From Luzula sylvatica (Eukaryota > Streptophyta > Magnoliopsida > Poales > Juncaceae), in contig CAMPEJ010000004.1 of NCBI GenBank assembly GCA_946800325.1, positions 992,001 to 1,056,000 on the forward strand: a DNA stretch of 64,000 bases. Reading direction: 5' to 3'. This document shows, in pieces, positions 51,649-61,501 of the stretch. Position numbers and translations under genes: made by a program. The notes beneath the pieces were generated by a model that saw only the letters and a list, made by a program, of their open reading frames with translations, did no database searches and was not told where the DNA came from. Each line of letters starts with the position of its first letter. Position 1 is the first letter of the stretch.

Positions 51649-54501
51649 AACAAACTTTCTTAGCGTTTGTAAATTTTGGTGAAATGTTATGTGGTAAAAG
51701 ATACGATTCGAATGATCTAAAAATACGTTATTTGAACTCCCCAATGCATAAACAAATTGTTTTGAATCGAAAAACAAACTTTCTTAGTGTTTGTAAATTT
51801 TGGTGAAATGTTATGTGGTAAAAGATACGATTCAAATGATCTCAAAATACGTTATTTGAACTCCCCAAAGCATAAACAGATTGTTTTGAATCGAAAAACA
51901 AACTTTCTTAGTGTTTGTAAATTTTGGTAAAATGTTATGTGGTAAAAGATACGATTCAAATGATCTCAAAATACGTTATTTGAACTCCCCAAAGCATAAA
52001 CAGATTGTTTTGAATTGAAAAACAAACTTTCTTAGTGTTTGTAAATTTTGGTGAAAGGTTATGTGGTAAAAGATACGAATCAAATGATCTCAAAATACGT
52101 TATTTGAACTCCCCAAAGCATAAACAGATTGTTTTGAATCGAAAAACAAACTTTCTTAGTGTTTGTAAATTTTGGTGAAATGTTATGTAGTAAAAGCTAC
52201 GATTCAAATGATCTCAAAATACGTTATTTGAACTCCCCAAAGCATAAACAGATTGTTTTGAATCGAAAAACAAACTTTCTTAGTGTTTGTAAATTTTGGT
52301 GAAATGTTATGTGGTATAAGATACGATTCGAATGATCTAAAAATATGTTATTTGAACTCCCCAAAGCATAAACAAATTGTTTTGAATCGAAAAACAAAGT
52401 TTCTTAGTGTTTGTAAATTTTGGTGAAATGTTATGTGGTAAAAGATACGATTCAAATGATCTCAAAATACGTTATTTGAACTCCCCAAAGCATAAACAGA
52501 TTGTTTTGAATCGAAAAACAAACTTTCTTAGTGTTTGTAAATTTTGGTAAAATGTTATGTGGTAAAAGATACGATTGAAATGATCTCAAAATACGTTATT
52601 TGAACTCCCCAAAGCATAAACAGATTGTTTTGAATCGAAAAACAAACTTTCTTAGTGTTTGTAAATTTTGGTGAAATGTTATGTGGTAAAAGATACGATT
52701 CAAATGATCTCAAAATACGTTATTTAAACTCCACAAAGCATAAACAAATTGTTTTGAATCGAAAAACAAACTTTCTTAGTGTTTGTAAATTTTGGTAAAA
52801 TGTTATGTGGTAAAAGATACGATTCAAATGATCTCAAAATACGTTATTTGAACTCCCCAAAGCATAAACAGATTGTTTTGAATCGAAAAACAAACTTTCT
52901 TAGTGTTTGTAAATTTTGGTGAAACGTTATGTGGTAAAAGATACGATTCAAATGATCTCAAAATACGTTATTTGAACTCCCTAAAGCATAAACAGATTGT
53001 TTTGAATCGAAAAACAAACTTTCTTAGTGTTTGTAAATTTTGGTGAAATGTTATGTGGTAAAAAATACGATTCAAATGATCTCAAAATACGTTATTTGAA
53101 CTCCCCAAAGCATAAACAGATTGTTTTGAATCGAAAAACAAACTTTCTTAGTGTTTGTAAATTTTGGTGAAATGTTATGTAGTAAAAGATACGAATCAAA
53201 TGATCTCAAAATACGTTATTTGAACTCCCCAAAGCATAAACAGATTGTTTTGAATCGAAAAACAAACTTTCATAGTGTTTGTAAATTTTGGTGAAATGTT
53301 ATGTGGTAAAAGATACGATTCAAATGATCTCAAAATACGTTATTTGAACTCCCCAAAGCATAAACAGATTGTTTTGAATCGAAAATCAAACTTTCTCAGT
53401 GTTTGTAAATTTTGGTGAAATGTTATGTGGTAAAAGATACGATTCGAATGATCTCAAAATACGTTATTTGAACTCCCCAAAGCATAACCAAATTGTTTTG
53501 AATCGAAAAACAAACTTTCTTAGTGTTTGTAAATTTTGGTGAAATGTTATGTAGTAAAAGATACGATTCAAATGATCTCAAAATACGTTATTTGAACTCC
53601 CCAAAGCATAAACATATTGTTTTGAATCGAAAATCAAACTTTCTCAGTGTTTGTAAATTTTGGTGAAATGTTATGTAGTAAAAGATACGAATCAAATGAT
53701 CTAAAAATATGTTATTTGAACTCCCCAAAGCATAGACAAATTGTTTTGAATCGAAAAACAAACTTTCTTAGTGTTTGTAAATTTTGGTGAAATGTTATGT
53801 GGTAAAAGATATGATTCAAATGATCTCAAAATACGTTATTTGAACTCCCCCAAAGGATAAACAGATTGTTTTGAATCGAAAAACAAACTTTCTTAGTGTT
53901 TGTAAATTTTGGTGAAATGTTATGTGGTAAAAGATACGATTCAAATGATCTCAAAATACGTTATTTGAACTCCCCAAAGCATAAACAGATTATTTTGAAT
54001 CGAAAAACAAACTTTCTTAGTGTTTGTAAATTTTGGTGAAATGTTATGTGGTAAAAGATACGATTCAAATGATCTCAAAATACGTTATTTGAACTCCCCA
54101 AATCATAAACAGATTGTTTTGAATCGAAAAACAAACTTTCTTAGTGTTTGTAAATTTTGGTGAAATGTTATGTGGTAAAAGATACGATTCGAATGATCTC
54201 AAAATACGTTATTTGAACTCCCCAAAGCATAAACAAATGGTTTTGAATCGAAAAACAAACTTTCTTAGTGTTTGTAAATTTTGGTGAAATGTTATGTGGT
54301 AAAAGACACGATTCAAATGATCTCAAAATACGTTATTTGAACTCCCCAAAGCATAAACAGATTGTTTTGAATCGAAAAACAAACTTTCTTAGTGTTTGTA
54401 AATTTTGGTGAAATGTTATGTAGTAAAAGATACGATTCAAATGATCTCAAAATACGTTATTTGAACTCCCCAAAGCATAAACAGATTGTTTTGAATCGAA
54501 A
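51649..54501 (+). repeat. 23-monomer unit with a replaced patch
   Basis: Second copy of the 25-monomer unit, 2853 bp. It matches 48548 onward (GAATTG, GAAAGG, AGCTACG, TATAAGATACG, AAACGTTATG, CTTTCATAG). It lacks the terminal four-monomer doubling (minus 4) and gains two monomers in a patch at about 53320-53690 that resembles the 44-46 kb family (CATAACCAAATTG at about 53487). An extra C lies near 53849. The net count is 25 - 4 + 2 = 23. Confidence 0.82.
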
Positions 54502-55617
54502 AACAAACTTTCTTAGCGTTTGTAAATTTTGGTGAAATGTTATGTGGTAAAAGATACGATTCGAATGATCTAAAAATACGTTATTTGAACTCCCCAATGC
54601 ATAAACAAATTGTTTTGAATCGAAAAACAAACTTTCTTAGTGTTTGTAAATTTTGGTGAAATGTTATGTGGTGAAAGATACGATTCAAATGATCTCAAAA
54701 TACGTTATTTGAACTCCCCAAAGCATAAACAGATTGTTTTGAATCGAAAAACAAACTTTCTTAGTGTTTGTAAATTTTGGTAAAATGTTATGTGGTAAAA
54801 GATACGATTCAAATGATCTCAAAATACGTTATTTGAACTCCCCAAAGCATAAACAGATTGTTTTGAATTGAAAAACAAACTTTCTTAGTGTTTGTAAATT
54901 TTGGTGAAAGGTTATGTGGTAAAAGATACGAATCAAATGATCTCAAAATACGTTATTTGAACTCCCCAAAGCATAAACAGATTGTTTTGAATCGAAAAAC
55001 AAACTTTCTTAGTGTTTGTAAATTTTGGTGAAATGTTATGTAGTAAAAGATACGATTCAAATGATCTCAAAATACGTTATTTGAACTCCCCAAAGCATAA
55101 ACAGATTGTTTTGAATCGGAAAACAAACTTTCTTAGTGTTTGTAAATTTTGGTGAAATGTTATGTAGTAAAAGATACGATTCAAATGATCTCAAAATACG
55201 TTATTTGAACTCCCCAAAGCATAAACAGATTGTTTTGAATCGAAAATCAAACTTTCTTAGTGTTTGTAAATTTTGGTGAAATGTTATGTAGTAAAAGATA
55301 CGATTCAAATGATCTCAAAATACGTTATTTGAACTCCCCAAAGCATAAACAGATTGTTTTGAATCGAAAAACAAACTTTCTTAGTGTTTGTAAATTTTGG
55401 TGAAATGTTATGTAGTAAAAGATACGATTCAAATGATCTCAAAATACGTTATTTGAACTCCCCAAAGCATAAACAGATTGTTTTGAATCAGAAAACAAAC
55501 TTTCTTAGTGTTTGTAAATTTTGGTGAAATGTTATGTGGTAAAAGATACGATTCGAATGATCTAAAAATATGTTATTTGAACTCCCCAAAGCATAAACAA
55601 ATTGTTTTGAATCGAAA
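54502..55617 (+). repeat. Third copy of the 16/25-monomer family
   Basis: Starts with the AGCG/CCAATGCATA monomer. After GAAAGG/ACGAATC its fifth monomer has AGATACG, as at the left edge of the window, rather than AGCTACG as in the 48.5 and 51.6 kb copies. GAATCGG before the sixth monomer is also shared with 1-992. This copy is therefore closer to 1-992 than to its neighbours, with one added monomer. GTGAAAG (near 54672) and GAATCAGAAAAC (about 55486) are private. Confidence 0.82.
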
Positions 55618-55673
55618 ATCAAACTTTCTTAGTGTTTGTAAATTTTGGTGAAACAGATTGTTTTGAATCGAAA
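55618..55673 (+). repeat. Truncated 56-bp monomer
   Basis: The only grossly incomplete monomer in the window. It keeps positions 1-36 and 105-124; positions 37-104 (68 bp) are absent. The junction reads GGTGAAACAGATTG. AAA ends the left part (34-36) and also precedes the right part (102-104), so the deletion lies at a 3-bp microhomology. It falls exactly where the AGCG-anchored family gives way to the 10-monomer family that fills the next 6 kb. Confidence 0.95.
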
Positions 55674-58600
55674 AACAAACTTTCTTAGTGTTTGTAAATT
55701 TTGGTGAAATGTTATGTGGTAAAAGATACGATTCGAATGATCTAAAAATATGGTATTTGAACTCCCCAAAGCATAGACAAATTGTTTTGAATCGAAAAAC
55801 AAACTTTCTTAGTGTTTGTAAATTTTGGTGAAATGTTATGTAGTAAAAGATACGATTCCAATGATCTCAAAATACGTTATTTGAACTCCCCAAAGCATAA
55901 ACAGATTGTTTTGAATCGAAAATCAAACTTTCTTAGTGTTTGTAAATTTTGGTGAAATGTTATGTGGTAAAAGATACGATTCGAATGATCTCAAAATACG
56001 TTATTTGAACTCCCCAAAGCATAAACAAATTGTTTTGAATCGAAAAACAAACTTTCTTAGTGTTTGTAAATTTTGGTGAAATGTTATGTGGTAAAAGATA
56101 CGATTCCAATGATCTCAAAATACGTTATTTGAACTCCCTAAAGCATAAACAGATTGTTTTGAATCGAAAAACAAACTTTCTTAGTGTTTGTAAATTTTGG
56201 TGAAATGTTATGTGGTAAAAGATACGATTCGAATGATCTAAAAATATGTTATTTGAACTCCCCAAAGCATAGACAAATTGTTTTGAATCGAAAAACAAAC
56301 TTTCTTAGTGTTTGTAAATTTTGGTGAAATGTTATCTAGTAAAAGATACGATTCAAATGATCTCAAAATACGTTATTTGAACTCCCCAAAGCATAAACAG
56401 ATTGTTTTGAATCGAAAAACAAACTTTCTTAGTGTTTGTAAATTTTGGTGAAATGTTATGTGGTAAAAGATACGATTCGAATGATCTAAAAATATGTTAT
56501 TTGAACTCCCCAAAGCATAGACAAATTGTTTTGAATCGAAAAACAAACTTTCTTAGTGTTTGTAAATTTTGGTGAAATGTTATGTGGTAAAAGATACGAT
56601 TCGAATGATCTAAAAATATGTTATTTGAACTCCCCAAAGCATAAACAGATTGTTTTGAATCGAAAAACAAACTTTCTTAGTGTTTGTAAATTTTGGTGAA
56701 ATGTTATGTAGTAAAAGATACGATTCAAATGATCTCAAAATACGTCATTTGAACTCCCCAAAGCATAAACAGATTGTTTTGAATCGAAAAACAAACTTTC
56801 TTAGTGTTTGTAAATTTTGGTGAAATGTTATGTGGTAAAAGATACGATTCCAATGATCTCAAAATACGTTATTTGAACTCCCTAAAGCATAAACAGATTG
56901 TTTTGAATCGAAAAACAAACTTTCTTAGTGTTTGTAAATTTTGGTGAAATGTTATGTGGTAAAAGATACGATTCGAATGATCTAAAAATATGGTATTTGA
57001 ACTCCCCAAAGCATAGACAAATTGTTTTGAATCGAAAAACAAACTTTCTTAGTGTTTGTAAATTTTGGTGAAATGTTATGTAGTAAAAGATACGATTCCA
57101 ATGATCTCAAAATACGTTATTTGAACTCCCCAAAGCATAAACAGATTGTTTTGAATCGAAAATCAAACTTTCTTAGTGTTTGTAAATTTTGGTGAAATGT
57201 TATGTGGTAAAAGATACGATTCAAATGATCTCAAAATACGTTATTTGAACTCCCCAAAGCATAAACAAATTGTTTTGAATCGAAAAACAAACTTTCTTAG
57301 TGTTTGTAAATTTTGGTGAAATGTTATGTGGTAAAAGATACGATTCCAATGATCTCAAAATAAGTTATTTGAACTCCCCAAAGCATAAACAGATTGTTTT
57401 GAATCGAAAAACAAACTTTCTTAGTGTTTGTAAATTTTGGTGAAATGTTATGTGGTAAAAGATACGATTCGAATGATCTAAAAATATGGTATTTGAACTC
57501 CCCAAAGCATAGACAAATTGTTTTGAATCGAAAAACAAACTTTCTTAGTGTTTGTAAATTTTGGTGAAATGTTATGTGGTAAAAGATACGATTCGAATGA
57601 TCTCAAAATACGTTATTTGAACTCCCCAAAGCATAAACAAATTGTTTTGAATCGAAAAACAAACTTTCTTAGTGTTTGTAAATTTTGGTGAAATGTTATG
57701 TGGTAAAAGATACGATTCCAATGATCTCAAAATAAGTTATTTGAACTCCCCAAAGCATAAACAGATTGTTTTGAATCGAAAAACAAACTTTCTTAGTGTT
57801 TGTAAATTTTGGTGAAATGTTATGTGGTAAAAGATACGATTCGAATGATCTAAAAATATGGTATTTGAACTCCCCAAAGCATAGACAAATTGTTTTGAAT
57901 CGAAAAACAAACTTTCTTAGTGTTTGTAAATTTTGGTGAAATGTTATGTGGTAAATGATACGATTCGAATGATCTAAAAATATGTTATTTGAACTCCCCA
58001 AAGCATAAACAGACTGTTTTGAATCGAAAAACAAACTTTCTTAGTGTTTGTAAATTTTGGTGAAATGTTATGTAGTAAAAGATACGATTCAAATGATCTC
58101 AAAATACGTCATTTGAACTCCCCAAAGCATAAACAGATTGTTTTGAATCGAAAAACAAACTTTCTTAGTGTTTGTAAATTTTGGTGAAATGTTATGTGGT
58201 AAAAGATACGATTCCAATGATCTCAAAATACGTTATTTGAACTCCCTAAAGCATAAACAGATTGTTTTGAATCGAAAAACAAACTTTCTTAGTGTTTGTA
58301 AATTTTGGTGAAATGTTATGTGGTAAAAGATACGATTCGAATGATCTAAAAATATGGTATTTGAACTCCCCAAAGCATAGACAAATTGTTTTGAATCGAA
58401 AAACAAACTTTCTTAGTGTTTGTAAATTTTGGTGAAATGTTATGTAGTAAAAGATACGATTCCAATGATCTCAAAATACGTTATTTGAACTCCCCAAAGC
58501 ATAAACAGATTGTTTTGAATCGAAAATCAAACTTTCTTAGTGTTTGTAAATTTTGGTGAAATGTTATGTGGTAAAAGATACGATTCGAATGATCTCAAAA

Positions 58601-61501
58601 TACGTTATTTGAACTCCCCAAAGCATAAACAAATTGTTTTGAATCGAAAAACAAACTTTCTTAGTGTTTGTAAATTTTGGTGAAATGTTATGTGGTAAAA
58701 GATACGATTCCAATGATCTCAAAATAAGTTATTTGAACTCCCCAAAGCATAAACAGATTGTTTTGAATCGAAAAACAAACTTTCTTAGTGTTTGTAAATT
58801 TTGGTGAAATGTTATGTAGTAAAAGATACGATTCCAATGATCTCAAAATACGTTATTTGAACTCCCCAAAGCACAAACATATTGTTTTGAATCGAAAAAC
58901 AAACTTTCTTAGTGTTTGTAAATTTTGGTGAAATGTTATGTGGTAAAAGATACGATTCGAATGATCTCAAAATACGTTATTTGAACTCCCCAAAGCATAA
59001 ACAGATTGTTTTGAAACGAAAAACAAACTTTCTTAGTGTTTGTAAATTTTGGTGAAATGTTATGTAGTAAAAGATACGATTCAAATGATCTCAAAATACG
59101 TCATTTGAACTCCCCAAAGCATAAACAGATTGTTTTGAATCGAAAAACAAACTTTCTTAGTGTTTGTAAATTTTGGTGAAATGTTATGTGGTAAAAGATC
59201 CGATTCCAATGATCTCAAAATACGTTATTTGAACTCCCTAAAGCATAAACAGATTGTTTTGAATCGAAAAACAAACTTTCTTAGTGTTTGTAAATTTTGG
59301 TGAAATGTTATGTGGTAAAAGATACGATTCGAATGATCTAAAAATATGGTATTTGAACTCCCCAAAGCATAGACAAATTGTTTTGAATCGAAAAACAAAC
59401 TTTCTTAGTGTTTGTAAATTTTGGTGAAATGTTATGTAGTAAAAGATACGATTCCAATGATCTCAAAATACGTTATTTGAACTCCCCAAAGCATAAACAG
59501 ATTGTTTTGAATCGAAAATCAAACTTTCTTAGTGTTTGTAAATTTTGGTGAAATGTTATGTGGTAAAAGATACGATTCGAATGATCTCAAAATACGTTAT
59601 TTGAACTCCCCAAAGCATAAACAAATTGTTTTGAATCGAAAAACAAACTTTCTTAGTGTTTGTAAATTTTGGTGAAATGTTATGTGGTAAAAGATACGAT
59701 TCCAATGATCTCAAAATACGTTATTTGAACTCCCTAAAGCATAAACAGATTGTTTTGAATCGAAAAACAAACTTTCTTAGTGTTTGTAAATTTTGGTGAA
59801 ATGTTATGTGGTAAAAGATACGATTCGAATGATCTAAAAATATGTTATTTGAACTCCCCAAAGCATAGACAAATTGTTTTGAATCGAAAAACAAACTTTC
59901 TTAGTGTTTGTAAATTTTGGTGAAATGTTATCTAGTAAAAGATACGATTCAAATGATCTCAAAATACGTTATTTGAACTCCCCAAAGCATAAACAGATTG
60001 TTTTGAATCGAAAAACAAACTTTCTTAGTGTTTGTAAATTTTGGTGAAATGTTATGTGGTAAAAGATACGATTCGAATGATCTAAAAATATGTTATTTGA
60101 ACTCCCCAAAGCATAGACAAATTGTTTTGAATCGAAAAACAAACTTTCTTAGTGTTTGTAAATTTTGGTGAAATGTTATGTGGTAAAAGATACGATTCGA
60201 ATGATCTAAAAATATGTTATTTGAACTCCCCAAAGCATAAACAGATTGTTTTGAATCGAAAAACAAACTTTCTTAGTGTTTGTAAATTTTGGTGAAATGT
60301 TATGTAGTAAAAGATACGATTCAAATGATCTCAAAATACGTCATTTGAACTCCCCAAAGCATAAACAGATTGTTTTGAATCGAAAAACAAACTTTCTTAG
60401 TGTTTATAAATTTTGGTGAAATGTTATGTGGTAAAAGATACGATTCCAATGATCTCAAAATACGTTATTTGAACTCCCTAAAGCATAAACAGATTGTTTT
60501 GAATCGAAAAACAAACTTTCTTAGTGTTTGTAAATTTTGGTGAAATGTTATGTGGTAAAAGATACGATTCGAATGATCTAAAAATATGGTATTTGAACTC
60601 CCCAAAGCATAGACAAATTGTTTTGAATCGAAAAACAAACTTTCTTAGTGTTTGTAAATTTTGGTGAAATGTTATGTAGTAAAAGATACGATTCCAATGA
60701 TCTCAAAATACGTTATTTGAACTCCCCGAAGCATAAACAGATTGTTTTGAATCGAAAATCAAACTTTCTTAGTGTTTGTAAATTTTGGTGAAATGTTATG
60801 TGGTAAAAGATACGATTCGAATGATCTCAAAATACGTTATTTGAACTCCCCAAAGCATAAACAAATTGTTTTGAATCGAAAAACAAACTTTCTTAGTGTT
60901 TGTAAATTTTGGTGAAATGTTATGTGGTAAAAGATACGATTCCAATGATCTCAAAATACGTTATTTGAACTCCCTAAAGCATAAACAGATTGTTTTGAAT
61001 CGAAAAACAAACTTTCTTAGTGTTTGTAAATTTTGGTGAAATGTTATGTGGTAAAAGATACGATTCGAATGATCTAAAAATATGTTATTTGAACTCCCCA
61101 AAGCATAGACAAATTGTTTTGAATCGAAAAACAAACTTTCTTAGTGTTTGTAAATTTTGGTGAAATGTTATCTAGTAAAAGATACGATTCAAATGATCTC
61201 AAAATACGTTATTTGAACTCCCCAAAGCATAAACAGATTGTTTTGAATCGAAAAACAAACTTTCTTAGTGTTTGTAAATTTTGGTGAAATGTTATGTGGT
61301 AAAAGATACGATTCGAATGATCTAAAAATATGTTATTTGAACTCCCCAAAGCATAGACAAATTGTTTTGAATCGAAAAACAAACTTTCTTAGTGTTTGTA
61401 AATTTTGGTGAAATGTTATGTGGTAAAAGATACGATTCGAATGATCTAAAAATATGTTATTTGAACTCCCCAAAGCATAAACAGATTGTTTTGAATCGAA
61501 A
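55674..61501 (+). repeat. 8-11-monomer unit family
   Basis: The reference 10-monomer order, seen at 59022-60261 and 60262-61501, is: GTAGT with TACGTCATTTG; GATTCCAATG with CCCTAAAG; TCGAATG with ATGGTATTTG and CATAGAC; GTAGT with GATTCCAATG; ATCAAAC with TCGAATG; GATTCCAATG with CCCTAAAG; TCGAATG/AAAAATATG/CATAGAC; GTTATCTAG; TCGAATG/CATAGAC; TCGAATG/ACAGATTG. 55674-56665 is monomers 3-10 only; 56666-58029 has eleven monomers and 58030-59021 eight. TACGTC lies at 56741, 58105, 59097 and 60337; GTTATCTAG near 56332, 59928 and 61168. Confidence 0.86.

Noticed and set aside
55618..55673. Transposon insertion or excision site at the broken monomer
   Set aside because: No target-site duplication, terminal repeat or foreign base is present. 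A simple 68-bp deletion at AAA microhomology explains it.
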